Origin: Desulfobacterales bacterium
GTDB taxonomy: Bacteria > Desulfobacterota > Desulfobacteria > Desulfobacterales > JAHEIW01
Reading direction: 5' to 3'
Assembly (NCBI GenBank): GCA_030066985.1
Contig: JASJAN010000004.1
Coordinates: 178,150 to 242,149, forward strand
DNA length: 64,000 nucleotides
The first letter of the stretch is position 1; every line of letters starts with the position of its first letter. The position numbers were made by a program, and so were the translations under genes. The notes beneath the pieces were generated by a model. That model did not search any database. It saw only the letters and a program-made list of their open reading frames with translations, and was not told the DNA's origin. Below are positions 16,604 to 24,729 of the stretch, piece after piece.

Positions 16604-18448
16604 TCAAGGATCGATACAATTTAAGCAGAATGCGTATAATCCGGCCGGATCGTCGTCCAGCAAAAGATGACCGATTTCGTTATCAACCACCCTCTCATAT
16701 AATTTTTGTACTGGATGATCTGTCGACTGGGTAAAATTGAATACGGTCAAAATGAACCGATTAAGCTTTTTGATCAGCTGCTCCCTGGTTGTTAACGGTT
16801 GTGTGATGTAAGTAATGCCATAATCTTTTAAATCTGCCTGTGCAGCAGCCGCCTGAATGGTATCCTGCAAGTTGCCCAGTTGATCGACCAGTCCCAGATC
16901 TTTGGCCGTCGTTCCGGCCCAGACACGACCCTGGGCAATTTTCTCGACCGCCTCGAGTTCCATATTGCGGCCTTCGGCAACCCGCTGGATGAAACGCCGA
17001 TAGCCCTGTTCGATCATCTGGTTCATTGATTGGGCGATCAGATCATTGAGCGGTCGGCTGGGAATAAATGCATCTGATAGTTGGGTCGTACCAACACCAT
17101 CGCTGGTAATGCCGAGGGATTTGAGACTCTTTTCAAACGTAGGGAAGGCGCCGAATATCCCGATCGATCCGGTAATGGTCGTTGGTGTGGCCCAGATTTG
17201 ATCGGCCTGGGCAGCAATCCAATATCCACCCGAAGCGGCCACCGATCCCATGGACACAAAAACGGGTTTGCCGCTGTCGCGGGTAAGCTGGATTTCCCTG
17301 CTGATAACTTCAGAGGCGGTCGCACTGCCGCCGCCACTATCCACCCGTAACACCACTGCCTTTATCTGGTCATCATTACGCGCCCGGATCAGCAAATCCG
17401 CGATGGTGTCACCGCCAATTCGGCCGGTCGGCTGTTCACCATCCAGGATGATGCCACTGGCCACAACAATGCCGACTTTGTCTTTGATCGGGTGGTCTTG
17501 CGTCAGCACAGGGCGAACGTGGCTAAAATACTCATCAAATGAGATCTGTTTAAAGGTCAGTCCGTCTTGATCCCGACCGACGATGTCGATAAGCTCCTCG
17601 CGCAGCTGGTCACGGGTTATCAACTCATCCACCAGACCAAGATTTAAAGCTGCTGCGGCAGCATCGCCACCGGCTTTTGCCAGATGAGCGGGATAATTAT
17701 TGATAAAGACGTCAATATTTTGTGGTTCTAGCCCCCGCTGTTCGGCAACAACACGTTTGTAATCGTTCCAGAGGATGTCGAGCCACGCCAGGTTGGCCTC
17801 TTTGGCATAATCAGACATGTCATCGCGTAAAAAAGGCTCCAGGGCTGTTTTATAAGTACCAACACGAAAGGCATGAAACTGTATTTTAAGCTTTTCCAGC
17901 GCCGACTTGAAGTACATACGATAAAGACCAAAGCCTTGCAAAAAAACTGAGCCCATCGGGTTCAAATAAAGTCGGTCCGCATGGGTTGCCAGAAGGTACT
18001 GTTGCTGATTGAAGAAATCACCAAAAGCATAAATTTGCTTGCCGCCACTTTTAAAGCGCTCGAGAGCGGCCCCAATGTCTTGCAGCTTGCTAATGCCGGA
18101 ACCGGCCATTTTCCTTAGATCCAGCACCATCACCGCTATGCGGTCATCATCTTTTGCATAATCGATTACATCGATAATGTCCTTCAAGAGCGTCTCTTTT
18201 TTTGCAGCTTCACCAAATAAGACACTGGACATCACAGTTTCAGTTTTTTGTTCAACGATATCGCCTTCCGGGGTTAAGATCAAAGCAGCGCCATCGGGCA
18301 CTTCTTCTCCGCCATCGAAGAAGAATATGGCAATTAAAATGATGATCAGCAAAAGAAATAGCATATTGCCGACAAAGCGGCGCAGAACCGAGACACCGTT
18401 CCAGAAGGAACCTAAAATTCGACGGATAATTCCGGGTGGTTTTTTCAT
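16604..18448 (-). CDS. sppA: Signal peptide peptidase SppA, long (67K) type
   Basis: The product is about 614 aa, the length of the tandem-domain E. coli type. A membrane anchor near the N-terminus (NMLFLLLIIILIAIFFF) is followed by two S49 domains. The general-base Lys is expected in RVGTYKTALEPFLRDDMSD in the first domain. The nucleophile Ser is in SMGSVAASGGYW in the second. It degrades cleaved signal peptides in the inner membrane. ATG 18448 is preferred over the in-frame 18514 because it begins the basic pre-anchor segment (MKKPPGIIRR) and has GAGG upstream. A separate promoter from hsp20 is likely. Confidence 0.93.
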   Translation of the reverse strand: MKKPPGIIRRILGSFWNGVSVLRRFVGNMLFLLLIIILIAIFFFDGGEEVPDGAALILTPEGDIVEQKTETVMSSVLFGEAAKKETLLKDIIDVIDYAKDDDRIAVMVLDLRKMAGSGISKLQDIGAALERFKSGGKQIYAFGDFFNQQQYLLATHADRLYLNPMGSVFLQGFGLYRMYFKSALEKLKIQFHAFRVGTYKTALEPFLRDDMSDYAKEANLAWLDILWNDYKRVVAEQRGLEPQNIDVFINNYPAHLAKAGGDAAAAALNLGLVDELITRDQLREELIDIVGRDQDGLTFKQISFDEYFSHVRPVLTQDHPIKDKVGIVVASGIILDGEQPTGRIGGDTIADLLIRARNDDQIKAVVLRVDSGGGSATASEVISREIQLTRDSGKPVFVSMGSVAASGGYWIAAQADQIWATPTTITGSIGIFGAFPTFEKSLKSLGITSDGVGTTQLSDAFIPSRPLNDLIAQSMNQMIEQGYRRFIQRVAEGRNMELEAVEKIAQGRVWAGTTAKDLGLVDQLGNLQDTIQAAAAQADLKDYGITYITQPLTTREQLIKKLNRFILTVFNFTQSTDHPVQKLYERVVDNEIGHLLLDDDPAGLYAFCLNCIDP

Positions 18449-18683
18449 GTGCTTAAAAACCTCTGAGGGTATTGAATATAGTTTAACATAAGCGTGAGAA
18501 ACCCTGCTCGCCACTAAGGCAGAAAGGGATATGAGTCCGAATGATTGAATGCTGTTCTTCGTGTTTTTCAGTTAAAACTCTTTTTATATTATAAGTCAAT
18601 TTGAAAGTATTGCATAACAATAACCCATATTTTGCTTCAAAATAGTCGCGGTTTTGCTTTGATACGGATGCGGGCAAAATAAT

Positions 18684-18705
18684 AGGGCGACGCTATGGTC
18701 GCCCT
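18684..18705 (-). terminator. Hairpin downstream of hsp20
   Basis: AGGGCGAC-GCTATG-GTCGCCCT is an 8-bp stem with a 6-base loop. On the minus strand it is followed by ATTATTTT. It lies 48 bases past the hsp20 stop and is probably its terminator. The sequence also looks like a dispersed palindrome. Confidence 0.65.
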
Positions 18706-18716
18706 ACATTTATTTA

Positions 18717-18746
18717 CCCATCAACGCGCTGATCGCGTTACGGGAA
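18717..18746. repeat. CGCGCT/CGCGTT mini-palindrome, second copy near 7475
   Basis: CCCATCAACGCGCTGATCGCGTTACGGG here matches CCCATCAGCGCGCTTAACGCGTT at about 7475-7497. Both lie directly at the 3' or 5' edge of a gene and can fold on the CGCG blocks. Confidence 0.5.
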
Positions 18747-18752
18747 AGACGT

Positions 18753-19199
18753 TTAATGAACCGTAATTTGTTTGGGCTTTTTTTCCTCGGGTTTTGGAAT
18801 TTCAACTTTTAAGACACCGTCTTTAAAGTCCGCCTTAATTTGATCTGAATCCACATCGGCCGGTAGATTAAAAGTCCGTTTGAAAGTGCCGTAGACTCTT
18901 TCGCGACGATAATAATTCTCTTCCTTAACCTCATTGTCATGGTTGCGCTCGCCGCTGAGGGTTAAAACCCGATCTTCGATATCAACCGATATATCCTTTT
19001 TATCCATACCGGGTAGTTCGGCTTTGATGACAATGGTTTCGCCATCATCGAACATATCCACTGCCGGATACCAGGACCCCATGCGCAGTTCATCATTTTC
19101 GCTGTCGCTTCTGAAAAACGGTTCGTTAAATAAGTGGTTTACGCGATGCTGTAAAGTTGACATCTCTCTCCAAGGGTTCCATCTGACTAAGCTCATCAT
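18753..19199 (-). CDS. Hsp20/alpha-crystallin small heat-shock protein
   Basis: The product is 148 aa. The alpha-crystallin domain spans residues ~45-140: WYPAVDMFDDGETIVIKAELPGMDK, DRVLTLSGER, FKRTFNLPADVD and FKDGVLKVEIPK. The C-terminal I/L-x-I anchoring motif is not obvious (KQITVH). It holds denatured proteins for refolding by DnaK. ATG 19199 has AGGAGG at the ideal distance. It is divergent from a tandem-RHH gene, which leads into dnaK 0.9 kb away, so hsp20 and dnaK share a control region with a likely regulator. Confidence 0.95.
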   Translation of the reverse strand: MMSLVRWNPWREMSTLQHRVNHLFNEPFFRSDSENDELRMGSWYPAVDMFDDGETIVIKAELPGMDKKDISVDIEDRVLTLSGERNHDNEVKEENYYRRERVYGTFKRTFNLPADVDSDQIKADFKDGVLKVEIPKPEEKKPKQITVH

Positions 19200-19245
19200 T
19201 TTAATACCTCCTAAGGTTGGATTGGATTATTATCTAAGCTATTTC

Positions 19246-19339
19246 TGACAAATAAAATAAATATAAAATTATTTTTGTCAAGAAAATATATTTATTTTTA
19301 TATTGCATTACTAAAAAAATGTATTAATATGTAGTAATG
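19246..19339. promoter_or_regulatory. Divergent promoter region with inverted repeats between hsp20 and the tandem-RHH gene
   Basis: Leftward, TTGACA (complement of 19276-19281) with TATTTT 16 bases on would drive hsp20. Rightward, TTGTCA (19275-19280) and TATATT (19299-19304) with an 18-base spacer would drive the RHH-dnaK unit. An inverted repeat TGACAAA...TTTGTCA spans 19246-19280. A perfect 8-bp repeat CATTACTA (19306-19313) / TAGTAATG (19332-19339) sits at the rightward start site, as an operator would. Function is inferred from position. Confidence 0.5.
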
Positions 19340-19383
19340 AATCGTGCCAATGATTTCAAAGCAGATTTAGGAGGTGGTGAAAA

Positions 19384-20043
19384 ATGGAACATAATAATGA
19401 AATGACAGCGAAAAATCAGATGTCTTTGCCGCATCCAACTGCTTTTGATCTAAGAGGCCGCCAATCGGTCAGGGTGACATTCAAATTATCTACTATGGCC
19501 ATTGAAGCCCTCAGCATTGTATCAGCACACTTGGGTATCAAACAGAAATCGATTTTCGATCATTTAATGGAAGATGCGCGGTCATTGATACGCATTGCAC
19601 GGGAGATTGACCGATTATCGCTGGTGGATCTGGAGCGCGTTCAAAAAACCTTTGTTATTAGTCGTAGTACGTTGACATCTTTAGAAAAAACAGCGGAAAA
19701 ATTTAACGCGCCCAGAGATGCCTTAGTGGAACTGTCCATTCAGCGGTTGTTGCCGATTATTTCAAAGGAACGTCAAAGACATACGATCCGCAAACAAATA
19801 TTAAATGATATCAATGCTTTTTTAAATGAAGGTCTTGAATTGCTGGCAGAATTTGAAAAAGATCTCGGCAATGAGGATCCGACATATGTACATTTTGTCA
19901 ATGCCATCCAAGCGCTTGCAGAGGCGCAAGAAGAGATCCGTGACTTTGTTAACAAGGGAGACATGATCGAGGATTTCGAGCTCGAGAAAATCGCTGTCAG
20001 CACGCTGCAAAGTGATGGACAAATGGATAACGACTTAAATTAA
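19384..20043 (+). CDS. Tandem ribbon-helix-helix protein upstream of dnaK (paralogue of the gene at 23494)
   Basis: The product is 219 aa and is not a family I can name. Residues 29-69 read as one RHH unit: strand VRVTFKLS, helix [14 protein letters not shown], turn, helix [16 protein letters not shown]. Residues 88-126 read as a second: strand TFVISRST, helix [12 protein letters not shown], helix [17 protein letters not shown]. The rest is a long helical region with an acidic end. The strand/turn spacing fits MetJ/Arc-type DNA binding, so a transcription regulator is inferred. ATG 19384 follows GGAGGTGG. dnaK starts 41 bases after the stop, and hsp20 is divergent. About half the residues match the paralogue by eye. 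Confidence 0.82.
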   Translation: MEHNNEMTAKNQMSLPHPTAFDLRGRQSVRVTFKLSTMAIEALSIVSAHLGIKQKSIFDHLMEDARSLIRIAREIDRLSLVDLERVQKTFVISRSTLTSLEKTAEKFNAPRDALVELSIQRLLPIISKERQRHTIRKQILNDINAFLNEGLELLAEFEKDLGNEDPTYVHFVNAIQALAEAQEEIRDFVNKGDMIEDFELEKIAVSTLQSDGQMDNDLN

Positions 20044-20084
20044 CATTCATAACCAAAACGACATCATTTAAGGAGGAATTTATC

Positions 20085-22013
20085 ATGGGTAAAATAATTG
20101 GAATTGACCTGGGTACGACCAACTCATGTGTTGCCATTATGGAAGGCGGCGACGCAAAAATTATCACCAACCCTGAGGGCGGCCGCACAACACCTTCCAT
20201 GGTGGCGGTGTCTGATAAAGGGGAACGCCTGGTTGGGCAGATTGCCAAAAGACAGGCGATCACCAATCCTGAAAATACTGTTTTTGGCGTCAAACGACTG
20301 ATCGGCCGGAAATATGATTCTGCAGAAGTGCAAAGCGACATTAAGGTGCTGCCGTATAAAATTGAAAAGGCGTCCAACGGCGATGTTCGCATTACCTTGC
20401 GCGGCAAACAGCACAGCCCGGCAGAAATTTCATCTTTTATTCTGGCCAATATTAAAAAAGCCGCCGAAGAATACCTAGGTGAAAAAGTGACAGATGCGGT
20501 GATTACTGTTCCGGCTTATTTTAGCGACAGTCAACGGCAAGCCACCAAAGATGCCGGTAAAATAGCCGGGCTCAATGTTTTGCGCATCATTAATGAGCCC
20601 ACTGCAGCATCCCTGGCTTATGGCTTGGATAAGAAGACCGATGAAAAAATTGTGGTGTTCGACTTGGGCGGCGGCACATTTGACGTCTCGATCCTTGAAA
20701 TCGGCGATGGTGTTTTTGAAGTCAAATCCACCAATGGCGACACCCATTTAGGCGGTGAGGATTTCGACCTCAAATTAATCGAATACCTGGCCGATGAATT
20801 TATAAAGGACCAAGGCATTGATCTGAGGGGCGACAAAATGGCCCTGCAACGTTTAAAGGAAGCTGCCGAAAAAGCCAAAATTGAATTGTCCGCTTCCGTG
20901 GAAACAGATGTCAATTTGCCGTTTATCACTGCAGATGCCAGCGGTCCGAAACATTTGAACATAAAGGTCACCCGCGCCAAGCTTGAAAGCCTGGTCGGTG
21001 AGTTGCTGGACAAACTGGAGCAACCCTGTCATACGGCCCTCAAGGATGCCGGTCTTTCTGCTGCGGACATCAACTCGGTTATACTGGTGGGCGGGATGAC
21101 CCGTGTGCCGGCTGTTCAGGAGCGCGTCAGTAAAATTTTTGGCAAAGAACCCAGCAAAGGAGTGAATCCGGACGAGGTGGTCGCCTTGGGAGCCGCCATT
21201 CAGGGCGGTGTTTTAAAAGGTGACGTATCCGATGTTCTGTTGCTGGATGTGACCCCGCTTTCTCTGGGTATCGAGACACTGGGGGGGGTGATGACTCGCT
21301 TAATCGAGAAAAATACGACCATCCCGGCCAAAAAGAGCGAAACCTTTACCACCGCAGAAGACAACCAGCCGGCGGTATCAGTTCACGTGCTGCAGGGAGA
21401 GCGAGAAATGGCTTCGGATAACAAAACTTTAGGACGCTTCGAGTTGACGGGTATTGCACCGGCACCCCGCGGCACACCCCAGATTGAAGTTTCCTTTGAT
21501 ATCGATGCCAATGGCATAGTGGAAGTATCTGCCAAGGACATAGCGACTGGCAAGCAGCAGTCGATTAAAATCACCCACTCTTCGGGACTATCCCAGGAGG
21601 AAATTGATCGGCTGGTAAAAGATGCCGAGCTGCATGCCGACGACGATCGACGGAAAAAAGAGCTGGCCGATGCACGCAATTCAGCCAACACGCTGATTTA
21701 TTCCACTGAGAAGACCTTGACTGATTTGGGCGATAAAGTGGATAGCGGGCTGAAAGCCGAAATCCAGCAGACGATCAATAGTCTCAAAAATGAAATCGAA
21801 GGCGATAACAGCGAAGAAATCAAGCGCTTGACAGAGGCATTGAGCCAGGCTTCTCACAAGCTGGCCGCTTCAATGTATCAGCAGGCTTCACCGGAGGGAC
21901 AACCCCAGGATGCGTATGCAGGCGGGGCGCAGCATACCTCAGGGGGGCCGCAACCTGGCGGCGACAATGCGGCTGAGGAAGTGGTGGATGCTGAGTATGA
22001 AGAAGTCAAATAG
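20085..22013 (+). CDS. dnaK: Molecular chaperone DnaK (Hsp70)
   Basis: The product is 642 aa, full length. The N-terminus is [31 protein letters not shown] and [13 protein letters not shown] are the other nucleotide-binding motifs of the actin-like ATPase. The linker and substrate domain follow ([14 protein letters not shown]), and the tail is Gly/Gln-rich, ending [12 protein letters not shown] as in bacterial DnaK. The start has AAGGAGG. It follows the tandem-RHH gene by 41 bases and probably shares its transcript. grpE, dnaJ and CIRCE operators are absent here, unlike the usual arrangement. A strong terminator lies at 22123. Confidence 0.98.
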   Translation: MGKIIGIDLGTTNSCVAIMEGGDAKIITNPEGGRTTPSMVAVSDKGERLVGQIAKRQAITNPENTVFGVKRLIGRKYDSAEVQSDIKVLPYKIEKASNGDVRITLRGKQHSPAEISSFILANIKKAAEEYLGEKVTDAVITVPAYFSDSQRQATKDAGKIAGLNVLRIINEPTAASLAYGLDKKTDEKIVVFDLGGGTFDVSILEIGDGVFEVKSTNGDTHLGGEDFDLKLIEYLADEFIKDQGIDLRGDKMALQRLKEAAEKAKIELSASVETDVNLPFITADASGPKHLNIKVTRAKLESLVGELLDKLEQPCHTALKDAGLSAADINSVILVGGMTRVPAVQERVSKIFGKEPSKGVNPDEVVALGAAIQGGVLKGDVSDVLLLDVTPLSLGIETLGGVMTRLIEKNTTIPAKKSETFTTAEDNQPAVSVHVLQGEREMASDNKTLGRFELTGIAPAPRGTPQIEVSFDIDANGIVEVSAKDIATGKQQSIKITHSSGLSQEEIDRLVKDAELHADDDRRKKELADARNSANTLIYSTEKTLTDLGDKVDSGLKAEIQQTINSLKNEIEGDNSEEIKRLTEALSQASHKLAASMYQQASPEGQPQDAYAGGAQHTSGGPQPGGDNAAEEVVDAEYEEVK

Positions 22014-22090
22014 AAGCTAACGCAAAAATGCATCTAATCCGCCGGAGGCGGACCCTTGGGCGTGATCTACTATTTTTGAGATAGCTTCAA
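22014..22090. repeat. Foldback with a CCGCC-GGA-GGCGG core
   Basis: GAAGCTA just after the dnaK stop pairs with TAGCTTC about 65 bases later, around a GC-rich mini-palindrome CCGCCGGAGGCGG at about 22039-22051. It is a repeat-like module between dnaK and its terminator. Confidence 0.5.
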
Positions 22091-22122
22091 ATTTTAACTT
22101 ATATTATCTGATCTGAAAGAGA

Positions 22123-22156
22123 GGCGGTGGTCATTTTTTTGACCACCGCCTTTTTT
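22123..22156 (+). terminator. Rho-independent terminator after dnaK
   Basis: GGCGGTGGTC, loop ATTTTTTT, GACCACCGCC, then six T. A 10-bp perfect stem. Confidence 0.93.
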
Positions 22157-22228
22157 ATGTCGTAGTTTACTTCTAGTGATTAAAAAAAATCTTTATTTCA
22201 TATAGAAATCCGGTTATTTTGTATTTAA

Positions 22229-22963
22229 ATGAAGAAAACCCTCAAAATAATTGGCATCATCATACTGCTGGTTGTGGTTATCGGCGGGTTTTATTTTTTC
22301 CTGGGCTTGCCCGATGTGAGCGAGTTAAAAATCAAAAACCCCAGATCGACGGCCTTGATGGTTCAGCGCTACCGGGAGGCGAAGAAAGAAGATGCGACTT
22401 ACCGTATCCGTCAAAAATGGATTGATCTTGAAGCCATGCCAAAGCTGTTGCGTGAGACCGTCAGGGTAACCGAAGATGCCAGTTTTTACCAGCACAAGGG
22501 CATCGACTTTGCCGAACTGAAAGAAGCCATTAAAAAGAATTGGCAAAAAGGAACCTATGCGCGCGGCGCCAGCACTATTTCCCAGCAACTGGCCAAAAAC
22601 CTGTATCTGTCCACTGACAAAAGCATCATTCGCAAAATCAAAGAACTATTGATCACCATCAGACTGGAAAAAGACCTCTCTAAAGATCGAATTTTCGAAC
22701 TTTATCTCAATGTGATCGAATGGGGACCGGGGATATTCGGTGTGGAGGTGGCCGCAGAGCATTATTTTAACAAATCCGTTGGACAGTTAACCCTGGAGGA
22801 AATCGTCCGGTTGGTGGCCGTCATTCCACGACCGCTAAAAACAAACCCAACCGAAAACAGCGACTGGTTGAAATGGAAAGCCCGCTGGATTCTGGATGCC
22901 CTCAGACGCTACGCTTATATCGACGAAAGCCAACACCAGACCACCTCGGCCCGTTTTCAATGA
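22229..22963 (+). CDS. mtgA: Monofunctional peptidoglycan glycosyltransferase (GT51)
   Basis: The product is 244 aa, the usual MtgA length. One N-terminal membrane anchor (IIGIIILLVVVIGGFYFFLG) precedes a GT51 domain. EDASFYQHKGID carries the catalytic Glu. RGASTISQQLAKNLYL, RKIKELLITIRLEKDLSKDRIFELYLNVIEWG and GVEVAAEHYF are the remaining family motifs. It polymerises lipid II into glycan strands on the periplasmic side and has no transpeptidase domain. No strong Shine-Dalgarno sequence is seen. It lies downstream of the dnaK terminator and so has its own promoter. Confidence 0.95.
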   Translation: MKKTLKIIGIIILLVVVIGGFYFFLGLPDVSELKIKNPRSTALMVQRYREAKKEDATYRIRQKWIDLEAMPKLLRETVRVTEDASFYQHKGIDFAELKEAIKKNWQKGTYARGASTISQQLAKNLYLSTDKSIIRKIKELLITIRLEKDLSKDRIFELYLNVIEWGPGIFGVEVAAEHYFNKSVGQLTLEEIVRLVAVIPRPLKTNPTENSDWLKWKARWILDALRRYAYIDESQHQTTSARFQ

Positions 22964-23078
22964 CATCCCTTTAGCGAATACCCGCCTCATTGAGTACTAA
23001 TTGGATTTGCCTAAACTTACATTTTCAGTTTTTTCATTGGACATAGTTTTAAAGACCCTTTTTCCTTTTAATTTTTTA

Positions 23079-23340
23079 GACAGGATTTACAGGATTATTC
23101 AGGATTATTTTTTTCTCTTTCTCACTTCCCGGATGGAAGTGAGAAAACTCAATCCGCCTTCAGCGGAAAATATTTTTCCCTTAATGACAACATTTAATTT
23201 GTCCTATTTTTATAGTGGCATTTCCTTAGTTAAAAACCGATAAGCAGGTTCGCCTTCGCCGAAGGCGATTGTGTATTTTCAGTTTCTTCTGGAAACTGAA
23301 AATGTAAAAATAAAATCTTGTAAATCCTGTAGATCCTGTC
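23079..23340. repeat. MITE-like inverted element with GACAGGAT arms
   Basis: GACAGGATTTACAGGATT (23079-23096) is inverted as AATCCTGTAGATCCTGTC (23323-23340) with one mismatch. Inside are three further hairpins: CTCACTTCC/GGAAGTGAG (23121-23143), CGCCTTC-GCC-GAAGGCG (23251-23267) and ATTTTCAGTTTC/GAAACTGAAAAT (23275-23303). No ORF with coding character is visible. A related element lies at 27248-27394. Confidence 0.78.
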
Positions 23341-23493
23341 AGGAAATAATTTCTGATAATCGTTTTACTTTTGGCCTAAAATATGTCATGCAAAATAATA
23401 CAAGCAGGCAGATTGCCATATGACTTATTGTGCATAATTTTATTGGTAATGAGTTACAAACCATGGATTTAAGACGAATAAAGGCGGGACAAA

Positions 23494-24090
23494 ATGGCGA
23501 AAAAGGATAAGGGTGAACCGTTTGAGGAATTGAATATCCCATTGCCGTCATCTTCCGACCTGAGGGGAAGGCAATCGGTTAGAGCGACATTTAAATTATC
23601 AGCACGGGCAATCGATGTGCTCAGTATTGTCGCCACGCATCTGGGAATTAAACAAAAATCGCTTTTTGATCATCTGATCGAAGACGCCCAGTCATTGAGC
23701 ATGATCGCCAATGAAATCGAACGCGAGGCCTTTGGCACCCTGGATCGAATTCAAAAAACCTTTGTCGTCAGCAGACGGACGCTCTCCAGCCTGGAAGAAA
23801 CATCCCGCAGATTTAATACCCCCCGAGATGCCCTGGTGGAATATTCCATCCAGCGGCTGTTGCCGGTGATTGCAAAAGAGCGCGAGCGGCACCGAAGACG
23901 CAAGGCGATTTTAAAAGAGATAAATGCCCATCTGGCCCAGGGCCTAAAAATCATGCAGAAAGCCCAGATGCAGCTGGGTCAGGAAGATCCGGTTTATGCG
24001 CGTTTTGAAGCGGCGATGCATTCTTTGGTGAACGCCCAGAACCACATCGAAAATTACGTGGAAAAGGGAAGCGTCATTGAGGATTTTTAG
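23494..24090 (+). CDS. Tandem ribbon-helix-helix protein, second paralogue
   Basis: The product is 198 aa and aligns from end to end with the product of 19384-20043. Shared blocks include [72 protein letters not shown] and the end GSVIEDF. The same two RHH units are visible at ~25-66 and ~84-122. It lacks the extra acidic tail of the first copy. The leader contains TGGTAATGAGTTA, resembling the TAGTAATGAATCG half of the candidate operator at 19332. It is monocistronic and convergent with the thioesterase, 27 bases apart. Probably a DNA-binding regulator; the target is unknown. Confidence 0.8.
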   Translation: MAKKDKGEPFEELNIPLPSSSDLRGRQSVRATFKLSARAIDVLSIVATHLGIKQKSLFDHLIEDAQSLSMIANEIEREAFGTLDRIQKTFVVSRRTLSSLEETSRRFNTPRDALVEYSIQRLLPVIAKERERHRRRKAILKEINAHLAQGLKIMQKAQMQLGQEDPVYARFEAAMHSLVNAQNHIENYVEKGSVIEDF

Positions 24091-24117
24091 ACGCTATCGT
24101 TAAATATCCGGCAGCCT

Positions 24118-24531
24118 TTAGACGTTCAGCAGCATATAGTTCACCTGGGCGACGGCCACCATCCGCTGGTCTTCATCAAACAGCTCTACGGCAACCGGGC
24201 ACATGGTTTTGCCAAATTTAATCAAACGGGCTTTGGCGATCACACCACTGCGGCAGGGCGCCAAGAAACGAATATTCATATCTGTTGTGGTCAGGGGTAT
24301 ATGAGGACCGCTGCGAGTAAAAATGGCAAAACAGGCCGCACTATCGGCAACGGTCATCAAGAGCCCGCCATGGAAGGATTCAAAAACACCGTCATAGCTT
24401 ATTCTGCGCGGAACCTTCACCTCACAAGATCCTTCTGACAGACGAACCACTTCCAGTTTAAGAAAGTCAACAATTGGTATTTTCTTAATCCGCTTTAAAA
24501 TGTCGTCGCGCAGGGCATCATTTAGCGTCAT
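24118..24531 (-). CDS. PaaI-type hotdog thioesterase
   Basis: The product is 137 aa. The hotdog fold is indicated by VPRRISYDGVFESFHGGLLMTVADSAACFAIF, where HGG and the following Asp are the catalytic region of PaaI-like acyl-CoA thioesterases. PLTTTDMNIRFLAPC and the closing strand VAVAQVNYMLL follow. It should hydrolyse an acyl- or aryl-acyl-CoA in the cytoplasm; the substrate is unknown. Possible partners such as acyl-CoA ligases are not adjacent; the nearest is at 45936. Confidence 0.88.
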   Translation of the reverse strand: MTLNDALRDDILKRIKKIPIVDFLKLEVVRLSEGSCEVKVPRRISYDGVFESFHGGLLMTVADSAACFAIFTRSGPHIPLTTTDMNIRFLAPCRSGVIAKARLIKFGKTMCPVAVELFDEDQRMVAVAQVNYMLLNV

Positions 24532-24605
24532 TCACAGGGTCCTTAACTATTCTCAAAATCACATCTTTATTTAGCTCTAATTTGCAATCCGGGTTCAAAA
24601 AATCA

Positions 24606-24729
24606 GGTTGGCCGGTTAGCCCGCTGCCCGCCGAAGGTCCTCGTATAAAGGGTTGAGTCGGTTTGTCAGAATATAAAATGTGGCATTTTACCTTACTTAA
24701 CGGCCTCAACCGGCTCAACGGGCTCAACC
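24606..24729. repeat. AACGGG/CCCGTT-type inverted word-repeat element
   Basis: The left arm (GGTTGGCCGGTTAGCCCG, then GCCGAAGGTCCTCG) and the right arm (CGGCCTCAACCGGCTCAACG and repeats) are inverted. It ends at the stop codon of the next minus-strand gene (24729). The GCCGAAGGTCCTCG core is identical to that at 9239-9252. Confidence 0.75.

Noticed and set aside
19200..19383. CIRCE or sigma-32 promoter controlling hsp20
   Set aside because: No TTAGCACTC-N9-GAGTGCTAA is present, and the -35/-10 candidates look like sigma-70 elements.
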